DNA from: Folioceros fuciformis
Lineage: Eukaryota; Anthocerotophyta; Anthocerotopsida; Anthocerotales
Reading direction: 5' to 3'
Assembly (NCBI GenBank): GCA_049999805.1
Contig: JBNGIO010000502.1
Location: 1-24,497 of the forward strand
Length of the DNA: 24,497 nt
Notes under the pieces: generated by a model
Told to the model about the DNA's origin: nothing
What the model saw: the letters and a program-made list of their open reading frames with translations, nothing else
Databases searched by the model: none
In this document: piece after piece, positions 1 through 10,562 of the stretch
Position numbering within the stretch: the stretch's first letter is position 1
Layout: every line of letters begins with the position of its first letter
Program-made: the position numbers and the translations under genes

Positions 1-104
1 CATTATAAGTAGAAGAATTTCATTTGACCCCACTAAGGAGGCCACAACTCGCTCTCGGCACCAGGCTTGCACCGCAATGTCTTTTGAAACATGAAACATT
101 ATCC

Positions 105-3100
105 TCACCAATTGAGCCCCTCCTGTGCGAGTTCCAGATCTCCAGCATCGTAATTTCCGGATTCTATGCCGAGTTCCACTGGCTCAGGAGGTGTGTCACC
201 CTACAGTCATGAAAGCTTCAATTTGTCAGGTAAATACTCGCAGATGTCAAGATCAGGTAACAAGCATCACAACAACTGCCATGTGTCCGTCCAAGATTCT
301 TCACTGCCATATTCAAATCGAAGCTGACAATGGATTCTGTGAGATTTACACACGCTTACAGTTGTATAGCTGTCATACGCCAGAACACTAGACGCAAGTC
401 GCCATCTGACGCACCCTTCTGAATACACATAGCACCTGCAAAGAAACCCGTCTACTTAACAGCTCAGACTGAAGCGAGTACCACTCTCGGTTTATCTATA
501 AAAAACTGTTCGCAGACAATTTGATACAGCCGGATATAAAAAGGCTCTATCCTTGTCCTTCAAATACGAAAGAAGAAACCTGCATAATCCTGCATCATAC
601 ATACTCTGACACGTCATGATGCACAATCATGAAGCCTTACACAAGTCAGTCCTAAGAAAAGTTTCAGTATGACAGAGTGAATACCTGCGCAATCCTGCAT
701 CATATGCAAGTTGAGCAGCCCACGAGGCACGCCTGCTGGTTCTACCTGCTCTGATCAGGTGTTAGCATATCATATTCCAGTCTAATCGGGCTCCATCTGA
801 GCCAAGTTTGAGAAAAAGAAAAAAAATGCTCGTCTGCAACTCTACAAGGAAACACAAATCTACTGGAAGCACCACCACCAGCACCTCACAAAAAACTGCG
901 AAGGGGAATCGAAGAAGTAACAATACAATGAAGAACAATGATGTCGCTAGGACAAAACTTCTGGAATCGGTACTGCCTTTCCCATTCCAGTGACCCCATG
1001 GCCAATGCTCGGGGCCACTCCTCAACTGCAAATCAGCAGACATAATGAAAACTTACAATTTCTGGACCTGCTGAGAAGACACAATGCAGAATAATCTATT
1101 CCACTCAGGCACTTTGTAACCAATTTTTCGAACACAAAGGAATGACTTGTCATAAACTTATGGAACAAATGGTAAAACAGATATAGACCCCCACATCCTA
1201 GTAAACACCCTACACGCCAAGGCCTTAACTTCAGAACGCATACACAACCAGAACGCATACCCGAAGGGTCACAAAAAGGCATGGATTTGAAGATGGAAAC
1301 TCTACATTTTGGATAAAAAAAACAATGTTCAGTGCTGAAACATTCTAGATGATCAACCTTGGAAGAAGCTGCAACTTCCAGTAGCTTGAGTTCACAGAGA
1401 GCATCTCAGCCCATGACTGGGGCACAACTGAAGTTTAGAGTGGAAGGCGAAGGCTCCATGCTCATCCCTACCCCAGGTGTTCGGTTGGCTGACTTTTTGA
1501 GCAAATTGCTCAGGGGACACACACAAGATCATAGAGTGAATAATGGGCACATGCAAGCATTCTGACAGTGCCTTAGCCATTTGCAAACTAAATGTCTTTA
1601 GACAATCAAGTTGGTTATGAGATTGAACAAAACCTGGAAGGTGAACTGATCCTTCGATAAAGCCATAAAATGCCCTTTCATCGTGCCTACGAACGTCAAC
1701 CAACAGTAGTCTTTGAAAAGGAGTTAGATTGCAGACTTCCTTCCTCATCCTGTTAACAAGTAGTGCAGCAACTGCATCCCTGCATTTCACAAGAAAAAAA
1801 TTACTCCGTTACGGACGTGATGGAGGACGTTGTATCTAACCACTCAAGTGGCACAATGGACACGCCACATCTGAGCTCCTTGCAGGATATCCTGCAGTTT
1901 GTGTAGGCTCTACTTCACAACCCATTCAGCTCGATCAAGAAAGTGTGAACGTAGCACAAAGCTTCAGATTGACATCTTACGCCCTGAGGATTCAGTCATG
2001 CAACAGTCTGAACAGCTTGTGGAGTATGACGTCAACGGCTTATAATGCTGACAGCATTGTAAGAACAATGGACACAAGTGATGGAAACCTCTGCATGTAG
2101 TACCTCGGCCCACATGAATTGAGCCCGACCATGGACATTGCCATTGCCATGGCCATTGGACATGCATACCGTTGAGAGCCATAAGAGACACTTGATTAAT
2201 CTCACTAACAGAGCCTCACAGAGGAACCACGAAATTCTAGCTCTACCCCCATTATTGGGAGGTAAGATCCACAACCAGGGCAAACTATTCAAGTTACACA
2301 CAAGCGTGCTGCCACAGAGGATAGGTACACAGTGCCTTTATATGTACTTGAACAGTTACTTTACCTGCTCTCATAGGTGGCTTACATAGAAATTATATTT
2401 CATAACCACACCTGGACATACAGCCTACTTGCACTTCTCAAGGTTGATAGCAACAACAGACCCCTTCCAGAAGATTGGAAACGAAGAAATCACCTGCTGA
2501 GAAGCTTTGCTGGCGAAGCCTCAGGGTTGTTAAGAGCCGTGAAGTACGCTGCAAGACCCCCCTCCACTACACAGCACCTGCACACACAGGTAATCTACCG
2601 ACCAGTAAGAAAATGCAAGCAACACAGGGGCCCCTGGTGAGTTCACTGAGTTCAATCGCACCACAGATGAAGGAAGCCCCTGACCCATTCCATCTACCCA
2701 AACGGCGGATTAAGAAGAGTCCTTGGTTGGGTATTCTGACCAGTAGCCTATTCTAAGGTCCTGCTTGTCATAAATAAAATGGTTGCCCCTGAACAATGTG
2801 CGGGAAAGTGGTTCGACATTGGAGTCTCTCCATGCCCCTTCAGCTTTTGAACAACAAGATGGGATGCTGGGATCTCGCACATGGATCACACATGGCAGGG
2901 TAACGAATACCCTCTGTAGCCGAGTTCCGCAGCCGCAGTTGCCGCTCGCTGCGCTTTTCGTCCTGTGGCTGACAGGAAGAGCAAGAGGTCGCCTTTGACA
3001 GGATGCTTTGCAGATGGGAACCGGGTCTTCCATTGGCTGATCGAAAACTGTAAGCACAGCTTCAGCTCTAACTCTGCAAAACGCAACAGATGCACGTGAG

Positions 3101-3482
3101 GCAATCCCGAAAACGCGCAAGGCCCTCTAATGCTGAGCAAAATTGATCGTTTACCCGGAATGTTGATCAGTCGTGCGCTGCAGAGGGAATCGGGTAGTCC
3201 AGCCCTGGGGGAGCTTACGTCAATAATCAGGTAGGACATGGAGTCCAAATGCAGCAGCTTTAATAGAGCAGCAGGGGAAATTGTAACGAAAAGGGGATGG
3301 GACACAGGTCTGTGTGGACTGATCAACAGGGCCTTGCGCTGTGACAACATGTCTTTGCGCCGCGCTAGAACACTCCGCAACTGTCTCACGCAGAAAGCCA
3401 TGAGGGCAATCTGCAGCAGGAAAGTGAGCGACCCGCCGACATTGTGTACCCGTAGCGCTCCTCTCTCGTCTGTTCCCTTCAT
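105..3482 (-). CDS. Membrane-anchored tandem rhodanese-like protein (two domains, multi-exon)
   Basis: I recognise the fold but no named orthologue. Exons in transcript order: 3482-3155, 3073-2911, 2577-2494, 1779-1634 (possibly running on to 1472), one ending at 1068, 742- or 746-686, 435-360 and 200-105 with stop TGA. All but the middle junctions keep phase. The first ATG is at 3482. Next come a hydrophobic stretch (FLLQIALMAF), then rhodanese domain 1 (YLIIDVSSPRAG, later GYRGCCVVEGGLAAYF). Domain 2 follows with LLLVDVRRHDERAFYGFIEG, SPEQFAQK, RRASWAAQLAYDAGLR and CYVYSEGCVRWRL. The C-terminal tail has GDTPPEPVELG. At the active-site loops I read SATGRK in domain 1 and SRTSRR (or CRTSRR) in domain 2, so the sulfur-carrying cysteine is probably replaced. 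Such pseudo-rhodaneses, for example the plastid CAS and TROL types, act as scaffolds or sensors rather than enzymes. Plastid location is inference. The gap between 1634 and 746 is not fully resolved. Confidence 0.75.
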
Positions 3483-3796
3483 CTTATGATGAGATGATCC
3501 CAAACTGCCAGTGGCTGACTTGGTCCTACACCCCTCTTACAGCACAGCGAGGGAGCTCACCGTGATTTTTCAACCTCCGAGTGCTCGGACGAAAGGTCCA
3601 CTGGCGTAAACAAACTGACTAGGGTGTAGTTTGAAAGACGTGATCTCGTTCCACAGGTTGAAGTATCATCACAGCTTACCTAGACAATTCTAGACAATTT
3701 AGCGTGTTCATTCTCCAAACGCTGGGTCCCGCGGGCATCAGTCGAAGCAACGTCATTGAGCTGTGGCCATCCCGGCCAAACCCCGCCCCCGTCGAT
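3483..3796. promoter_or_regulatory. Divergent intergenic region between the rhodanese-like gene and TIC22
   Basis: The 314 bases between the two opposing start codons must hold both 5' leaders and probably both promoters. No clear TATA box is seen at a convincing distance in either direction. A GC-rich stretch at about 3755-3800 precedes the TIC22 ATG. The bidirectional promoter role is inferred from spacing only; no transcription start is known. Confidence 0.35.
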
Positions 3797-5359
3797 ATGG
3801 GCGTCATACCCACCCGTTGGGAAACCTGGGCCGCTAACTTGTGCCAGCACCTCCATTGCGCCTTCAAACTGGGCCTGCAGCCACGTCGCCTCCCACAGGC
3901 CGTCCGGCCCTCTTCTCTCCTGGCCTCTTTGTCTCTTTTCACAGGGTCTCCAGATCCTCTTCATCGTTTTGACCTGGCCATGAGCGAAGACCAGGTCTCA
4001 AGGCGCTTGGATGGTGTCCCTGTCTACACCGTCAGCAACTCTGCGAACGAGTTCGTCTTGGTGTCTGACCTCAACAGCCAGAAGTCGCTTGGCGTTTTCT
4101 GCTTCCGACATGAGGATGCTGAAGCTCTCCTGTCACAGGTTGTTCGCACTTCACAGATATCTGAACCTTCGTGTGGGGTTGCTGGTCTGTAGGTGGCCTT
4201 ACTTTAGAACGGTTGCGCAGGTGAAAGACCGGGAGCCTATTTTGGGACGTGGTGCCAAGGTCGTGGCGGTGTCTCTTGACAAGGTAGCCTGAGGTGCGAG
4301 ATTTTTGGAAGTCTGCAAGTATAAGCTGAACACGAACGAATTACTGGACCAATGCCCCTCCCGGTTGATGCATAGGTCTACCAGCTAAATACAGAGGGCA
4401 TTGCATTCAGGTTCCTGCCGGATCCACGTCAGGTGAAAAATGCTCTTGAGGTAGGTTGTGGTCAGTAAAGTTGCTCTTGTGTATGCTCTGATTCTTCCCC
4501 TGATACCTTCTGACTATGACCCTCAAGTTCCAGGCACGAGCGAAAATGGGGGACCCTGGAAGGTCGTTCGATGGCGTGCCTGTCTTCCAGGTTGGTGCTA
4601 TACCTTCTCTCCCCAAAGGCTTCCTCTGCACTCTACCCTACTTTGTTGCAGCGCAAATGCACTAGTTGGGGATTGCACCCTGGCAAGAGGAGGGTTTCCT
4701 TCTGGGAAATGTCTCTTTAAATCAAGGCTGTGTGTGATAGCTCGAGTTTCATCTCATTTGTGCAGTCAGGGAACTTGATCCTACGGAGCAACAATCGACG
4801 CTTCTGTCCTATTTTTTTCTGCAGGGTTAGTCTGTATATCCTGCTTTGTCTGCCGCTATTTCTTGGTACTTCATCCTGTGGTGACGAATTTAGTTTCAGG
4901 GTATGGTGGTGTTCAAGTTAGTTTTATAGTTTTTATATTCTGGGATGCAGGAGGACCTTGAAGGAGCACTAACTCGAGCCTTCAAGCAGCAGCAGCGTGT
5001 GAATCCGTCGCTGAGAGTAAATACTGACATTCAGGTACTTAAGTCTAGGTCTGTTGACGGTTGCCATCGGTAGAAGTTGGACCTGCCTACTTCAGTGTAT
5101 CTGTTCATGTTATCAGGTGGGAAGCTTCGAGGATGTTTTGAAGCGAATGGAGGTATGTTTCATCCTCTTTGCAGCATCCTATCAGAACACCTGGTCAAAA
5201 TAACGTGTGGACTGACAGTTGTCTGTCACAATTTTGCAGAGTAGCAACGAAAGTTCCGGGTGGGCAGATCTTGTTTTTGTTCCTCCGGGTATGGATGCCT
5301 TCTCGATCCTCGGCAGAGGTCTATCTCAGTCTAAAACCTCTGAATCAGTTACCACCTGA
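3797..5359 (+). CDS. TIC22: Tic22-family chloroplast protein-import component
   Basis: Tic22 works in the chloroplast intermembrane space, escorting precursor proteins between the TOC and TIC translocons. Eight exons join in frame: 3797-4138, 4221-4283, 4376-4450, 4534-4590, 4766-4825, 4951-5034, 5117-5152 and 5240-5359 (TGA). Every intron is GT..AG and phase 0. The product is 278 aa, close to the roughly 270 aa usual for plant Tic22. Family blocks in order are GVPVYTVSNSANEFVLVSD and VFCFRHEDAEALLSQ (exon 1), RGAKVVAVSLDKV, GIAFRFLPDPRQVKNALE, SFDGVPVFQ, NNRRFCPIFF, VGSFEDVLKRME and SSGWADLVFVPPG. The first 65 residues are basic and rich in hydroxylated and hydrophobic residues, as expected for a targeting sequence. 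ATG 3797 is the first in-frame ATG; the frame is open upstream to about 3704 but only from a GTG. The tail after VPPG is short and differs from seed-plant forms. Confidence 0.93.
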
Positions 5360-5684
5360 GAACCAGTTAGATAACCTTTTGGTTTGATCTTCTGGCCCAT
5401 GATTCTCTGGTCTATGCTGCCCATGCGGTGAAAATCCTTCACGTTTCGTCGCGTGCCCGTGGAAGTTTTGGGTGCACCGCCCGTTGGATTCCTCTTTTCA
5501 CTTCAGGAAATCCTCTATCGGACTCTTGATACCTTCATTAAATTGCGACGACAGACACAGGTTGAAGGGTTTATTTTGTGCTAGCAAATGAAGATAGTAA
5601 CGCCCCTTTCCTTACGCAGTGTGAAAAGAAAGCAACGGCCTTGGATCTGATCCTCCGCAGTGCTTCAGTTACAAATCATTTACC
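5360..5684. other. TIC22 3' flank, no gene seen
   Basis: This follows the TIC22 stop and probably includes its 3' untranslated region. No convincing coding frame, RNA gene or repeat is visible, and no canonical AATAAA signal stands out. Confidence 0.4.
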
Positions 5685-6097
5685 TCTATCTCATACGACT
5701 CATCATTCTATCTCATATGACTCAACACTCTATCTCATACGACTCAACACTCTATCTCATACAACTCAACACTCTATCTCATACGACTCAACACTCTATC
5801 TCATACGACTTAACACTCTCTCATACGACTCAACACTCTATCTCATACGACTCAACACTCTATCTCATACGACTCAACACTCTATCTCATACGACTCAAC
5901 ACTCTATCTCATACGACTCAACACTATCTCATACGACTCAACACTCTATCTCATACGACTCAACACTCTATCTCATACGACTCAACACTCTATCTCATAC
6001 GACTCAACACTCTATCTCATACGACTCAACACTAGGCTCGAAGAAGCAGACTCAACACTCTATCTCATACGTCTCAACACTATACGACTCAACACTA
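5685..6097. repeat. 22-bp minisatellite, about 17 copies
   Basis: The unit is CTCATACGACTCAACACTCT plus AT (22 bp), repeated nearly perfectly about 17 times. Some units are shortened by two bases (ends near 5820 and 5930). Two late units are interrupted by ACTAGGCTCGAAGAAGCAGA-like and CTAGGCTCCAAGC sequence. Because 22 is not a multiple of three and the unit lacks stops in some frames, it creates long overlapping open frames with a 22-residue period. These are not genes. The array may lie inside the LTR of the degraded element at 6100-7580. Confidence 0.97.
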
Positions 6098-6546
6098 GGC
6101 TCCAAGCAACCCACCGTCCACTAACGACTTGTAGACCACCTCTGACGATTTGTGGACCACCTTCTTTGCGATCTACGCCCCACTAGCTACTGCCCTTGAC
6201 TTAATCTAACAAGCTTGCTCTTCAAGCCTTGCTAAGCTATCTCTCAACACTAGACTTCTCACTGTCTACCTCTCTCTCTTCTCAAGGCCTTAGCACTGGC
6301 ATATTTATACTCCACAACTAAGCCACTACTAAAGCTGGGAATCATACACGCCTCTCATCTCATAATACTAGTGGTCATTACAACTCCATCCTTCTTAGGA
6401 GGTTTTGCCTAGAACACACATCTTGTTTCCAAAGGCAGCAACAAGCATACTTGCTTCTTCATCAAGATAGCTCTAGATTTAGCTTTCATCTTTCTACGTT
6501 TAACTTTCACATTATTTCACTTGTGTCATTACTCTCTCCTCCGCTA
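6098..6546 (-). mobile_element. Probable LTR of a degraded Ty3-type element (minus orientation)
   Basis: No coding frame is seen. On the minus strand there is a purine-rich tract (CGGAGGAGAGAG, about 6536-6547) that could be a polypurine tract. A TATA-like box (TATAAATAT, 6301-6309) follows, and then a long stretch ending in the minisatellite. The order gag remnant, polypurine tract, TATA box is what a 3' LTR downstream of a gag gene on this strand would show. The boundaries are guesses and no second LTR copy was identified. Confidence 0.35.
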
Positions 6547-6629
6547 GGAAGATGTCACTGTCCTTAATGACTTGCAGTATAACATGAGATCATCTATGAT
6601 CCTTGTTGCACATCTTGAAGTGAAACCCA

Positions 6630-7580
6630 TTATCATTGTTCTTTGAGCTTCGTGCCCCCTGCACACTCCTTGATTTCTTCAATGGAAGTTCCCTCTGGAG
6701 TTGCCTCTTGCAATTGTACTTCCTTCATTATCCTTGGGAGTTCCTCTGCCAGCACTGTTGGAAGAAACTCTAGGCTACATATATTGTCCATGGGTATTAC
6801 CTCGAAATCTTCGTGAGGAGTTGGATGTGGTTGAATAAAAGGTACATGGGATAGCATCTGTTACTGATATGGCCTCTGCCAAGGTCATTGGACTATACAA
6901 CTCAATTCTATTAGCAGCCCAGTCCTTCAAACCAGCCGTGAAGCGATGTAGTTTGTCAACCTCACTCATTGAAGTACAATGCATAATAGTTTCATTGCAG
7001 GCACTTACATATTCTTGTACAGTACTTTTATGCTTTACATTATCAAGCAGATGCCGGCTCATACGCGAAGCATTCGCAGGTTGGAACTGCTTCTTCAAGG
7101 CCTCTTTAAAAGATGCTCAATATGTGATGGTATGTGCTCAATTACCCTAGGCTACATTGCCACAATAACTTCACCACCACACCAAAGCATACCCTTTCAG
7201 GAAAGTTGCCCATAGTTCCTAAGTAGTCCGTAGGCTCAAGGCCACATGAGGCAAGATAGCTTTCAATAGAGTAAATCTAGGAATCAATAGCTTGTAGATT
7301 CCTTACTCCCTCATACTTATTTGGCATGGCCAACTTTAGATTTGCTCACGGCTTCAAAGATATGAAAAGGATCTTAATTGTCTTAACCTTTCTCATTTCG
7401 TAGAGCTATTGGTTGTGGATCCTTCTTTTCCTTCACTTGCTTTCTTCCCCTCACAGTCCAGGACCTATGCCAACACCTCAGGATTAGTTTCCGAAGGCCG
7501 AAGAGCCATTTCGGCTGGAAGCCAATTCTGCTGAATAAGCTGCTGATTTCAAGCCCGGTTCCGGCTGCTGATCGCACTTC
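6630..7580 (-). pseudogene. Degenerate retrotransposon gag (Ty3-type)
   Basis: Reading the minus strand, family-like blocks appear in several frames separated by stops and shifts. They are VLRNEK-type sequence near 7385, DPFHIFEAVSKSKV (about 7370-7330), FLKGYALVWW (about 7200-7170) and KKQFQPANASRMSRHLLDNV. The same frame then continues with VQEYVSACNETIMHC and VDKLHRFTAGLKDWAANRIE (7098-6870). These match the retrotransposon gag capsid domain in character and order. A further shifted piece runs to 6633 without a clear zinc knuckle. At least three stops and one shift break the frame, so the gene is dead. No protease, reverse transcriptase or integrase sequence follows. Confidence 0.8.
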
Positions 7581-8640
7581 TTCTCACCTCTTCCCTATCT
7601 TCTCCCACTGCTCATGCTCCTCCCATGGAGGGGAGATCAGCCACCATGGGGGAACAGTTGCAGGGGAAGGCTTTACGGGCAACCATCCAGCAAGGAAGAG
7701 ATGGCATCCGCAAGATCTTTGAGATCAGGCATCCTTCAAGGTCTCAGGATAGCTTAATAGGTGGTGGGTACTTGTGGTGGTAGGGTCAGCAGGTTGTCGC
7801 ACTAGCTCATTAATATTGGCGGCGGGATGTGCTAGGAAAGTCTAAATAAGTGGCTGGTGACAGCCGGCTAGGCTAGTTGTCTTATTAAAATAATAATTGT
7901 CAAGCTAGAGAGAGGTGAGGTAAGAGAGAGAGAGGCTCCTATAAGATAGAGAGAGCCCCTAGGAGGCAGGGCGTCACTTTACGATCTCTCTCGGGCTGCC
8001 CCCTGCCTGGATATAGCAATGTGTGCTAGCTGTGCATTTGTGCAGCGTCTGGTAAAGCTTTGAGAAGTAGTGACCAGGGTTAAGAGCTGGGTCCCTTTAA
8101 TTCTTGATCATGCTCTCCGTGTCGTGCCCCATGTTCTGTCATTCTTGTTTCCTCGCAAGGCTGGAGTGAGTGCCGACCATGCTTGCATGGTGTCTTGTAG
8201 GATCGTGGGTGGCGGCATGCTCTTCTTTGGAGTTAGTCTAGTGACTCTTGCCGAGTGGGGGAGTCAATAGGGAAGTGTAGAAGGTAGTGGTGTTGTTGTT
8301 GATGCTAAGTGCTGGAGTGAGTGAGTGAAGTGAGTGAGGGAAGTCGCAGATTTGAGAGGTTAATGTCGTTGTAGTGACTGGAGTACATTTGTGGGCACCA
8401 AAAGAGGTGCAGTTGACTGCTGGACAGCGAGGACTGTCCCATGCCTCATCAGAGCTGGAGAGGAGCCCTTGAATCCGTCATCGAGTCGATTGAGTTTGAC
8501 CCTCCATCCATAGCAGCGAGGAACCCCATCGCTCCTTGGTGGGAACGAAACCCAATGTCTCAACGACAATGGGATAAGTGTGGCCACTAAAGGTTAAACC
8601 CGTTGGCAATCAACACTCGGTGTTTTGCCGCCACACACGA
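7581..8640. other. Gene-free spacer with purine-rich block
   Basis: I find no supported gene. A purine-rich run (GAGAGAGGTGAGGTAAGAGAGAGAG type) lies at about 7905-7965. It is followed by a CT-rich, partly complementary stretch at 7975-8010 that could form a hairpin. G-rich GAGTGAGTGAAGTGAGTGA sequence lies near 8310-8340. Parts may be the LTR or untranslated region of a neighbouring element, but no matching second copy was seen. Confidence 0.4.
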
Positions 8641-8645
8641 CAATT

Positions 8646-9910
8646 TTAGCATTGGACAACCCCTGTTGTTTGGTTAGCAACCCTACCCACCTGGTTGCTG
8701 CAACCACCCATGCCCATGGAATTTTGCAGAATGGGAGGGTGAGCTGTCTTGGGGTATTGCTGACCTAGCGGGACCTCCTGGATATGGTAGGAGTCCTCCA
8801 TGGGCCACTCCTCTTCCTCCGCCTCATAGGTCAGTAAGTGCACCTTGGCCACTTGACACTGGGACTTAGTGTGCCCTTGCTCACCACATGTGGAGCAAAA
8901 CAGATTGGCACGGCCACTAGTTGCAACCCTCCTCCTCTCATGTTCCTTGACAGCATGAAGATGAAATTTCTCAAACTTACTCATCATCTCCTTCATCTTG
9001 GACTCCTGCTGCTCCATCTTCTTATCTGTAGCCTCAGCCTCCTTCTTGACCTGCTCCACCTCTTTCTTGGCACTAGCCACCTCTTGCTTGGCCTTGGCTA
9101 GATCCTTGACTCCCTTTATCTCCTTCTTCCTCTTAGCAACATCTGCCCCCTTTTTCTTCCTCCTCTTCTTGGAAGCCTCGTCCTCCGAGGACTCCTCTTC
9201 CATGCTATTCTCCGCTGAAGATGAAGAACTCCCCGATGTTGATCCTTCTGAAAAATCACTTTCCTCGGAGGAGCCTTCATCCAAGGAGGATGACTCCTTC
9301 TTCTTCTTCCCTTTCCTAGACTTCTTCTTCTTCCTGTCCTTCTCTTTCACCCTCTCCCTCTCCTTCTTATATTTCCTCTTGCTCCAAGGGTGGGATTCTT
9401 CATAGTTAAGGGCTGCCTTGATGGCCTTGTCCACGTCCTTCTCCGCAAACAGCTTCACATGGCCCCCTCATCTTGGACCCTAGGCCACTAGCAAACCACT
9501 GGATAGCTTGCAAGTCAAAATGAGGCCCACAGCGGTCTCGTAGGCCATGAAACCTCTCCACATAGGCCTGCAGGGTTTCCTTCCTTCTCCTCCTCAAGGA
9601 CTCCAACTTGGACAGCACATAGCCCTCTACATCTATCCCCCCAAAACCTCTCGCAAAAGGTCCTCTTTAGCACATCAAAGGTTGCTGGAAGAGTGCCGAA
9701 CTTGAGGTACTCCCTCCGGTACCACTTGGTAGGCCCTCCACGAAGCACTCCATAGAACAATTGGGTGCGCTGCGCGTCTGCTGATTCCTAATTAGCAATG
9801 GTCAACTGTTCAAATCGCTCCACAAACTCATCCGGATCCTCATACCTCTTCTTCTCTCCATACAAAGGGTGCGGCTGCTTGGTGAAGACGAAGATTGAAG
9901 GAGTGAGTGA
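8646..9910 (-). pseudogene. Degenerate Ty3-type gag with CCHC zinc knuckle
   Basis: The minus strand carries a gag polyprotein in pieces. The N-terminal block PHPLYGEKKRYEDPDEFVER lies at about 9870-9810 and is followed by an in-frame stop near 9791. The capsid-like block LRGGPTKWYRREYLKFGTLP (9745-9660) then shifts frame near 9640 to RRRRKETLQAYVERFHGLRD (9590 onward). A second shift near 9460 leads into a 270-codon open stretch. That stretch has a lysine/glutamate/serine-rich region (9380-9000), a coiled coil, and the zinc knuckle CSTCGEQGHTKSQC (CX2CX4HX4C, about 8900-8855). A knuckle following a capsid domain is typical of LTR-retrotransposon gag. The two shifts and one stop mark it as inactive. 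The open frame on the other strand at 8998-9405 is its shadow. Confidence 0.85.
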
Positions 9911-10514
9911 AGAGAATGTCTAAGTGAGTTGAGAAGAGAAGGAGAGGAGGGCGGCCAATCACTGAACGGGATGCGAGGTGTGAGGCAAGAGAGGAGAAGT
10001 GTGGCTGATCACTGAATGCGATGAGAGGTGAGAGGTAGGAGATTGAGATTGAGGAGAAGAACTAACTGCAAATAACTTAAGAGGATTGCTGAGAGATCGA
10101 GGAAGATTGTGGAGGATTGCTGGAAATTGAAGAGGATTGATGAGAGATTGAGGAAGATTGTGAAAGATTGCTGGAGACTGGAGATGAATTTTGGAAGATT
10201 TCTAAGGGATTTCTGGGCATTTGTGGAAGATTGTTGGGGATTGAGGGAGAGTGCTAAGGATTGCTGAGGGATTGCTGGAGATTTGTGGACATTGTTGGAA
10301 GATTGAAGACATTTGGAATCAAGCCTGAGAAACAAGATGTGAACCAGAGCTCTTGTGTGTTTTGCATGTGTGGAGAGTCTTGCATGTATATGTGAAGGAG
10401 TGTGACTGCTTCGTGGGGTCTTGTTTCCCAAGGATTGGCATTTGCATGTGTGGAGAGTGTGGAATGATCCTTTAGACCCAAGAATTACCAAAAGGTCCAC
10501 ATTAACCTTTATTG
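9911..10514 (-). mobile_element. 5' leader of the 8646-9910 gag element, with GATTG-type repeats
   Basis: Between the gag remnant and the conserved motif at 10515-10562 lies a non-coding stretch. In 10050-10320 the + strand shows many imperfect repeats of the type GATTGCTGAGAGATTGAGGA and GAAGATTGTGGAGGATTGCTGG. Two copies of GCATGTGTGGAGAGT occur near 10365 and 10446. The long minus-strand frame here (10009-10542) is repeat-driven and not judged a gene. Position and orientation fit the untranslated leader of an LTR element. Confidence 0.5.
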
Positions 10515-10562
10515 TCATTGCAGCCTTGAGATTCGTTCCCAAGGGAGTGATCTCGTGCCAAG
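10515..10562 (-). repeat. Conserved hairpin-bearing motif, copy 1
   Basis: On the + strand this contains CTTGAGATTCGTTCCCAAGG, an imperfect inverted repeat around TTCG, followed after about ten bases by GTGCCAAG. A close copy lies at 21963-22006. On the minus strand it starts with CTTGGCAC, so TGGCAC could be the start of a primer-binding site next to an LTR. That role is inference. Confidence 0.6.

Noticed and set aside
1964-2301. Minus-strand frames between rhodanese exons
   Set aside because: They fall in the intron from 2493 to 1780. The flanking exons join in phase without them, although a skipped exon cannot be fully excluded.
3704-3796. Upstream extension of the TIC22 frame
   Set aside because: It starts from GTG, not ATG. 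Starting at 3797 gives the length expected for Tic22.
5578-6186. Long plus-strand open frames of 202 and 154 codons
   Set aside because: They are read-through of the 22-bp minisatellite; the proteins are a 22-residue periodic artefact.
8998-9405. Plus-strand frame rich in serine and phenylalanine
   Set aside because: It is the antisense of the lysine/glutamate/serine-rich gag linker.
10009-10542. Minus-strand frame of 177 codons rich in QQSS and N/L repeats
   Set aside because: It is produced by the GATTG-type repeats of a probable retroelement leader, with no domain and no start context.
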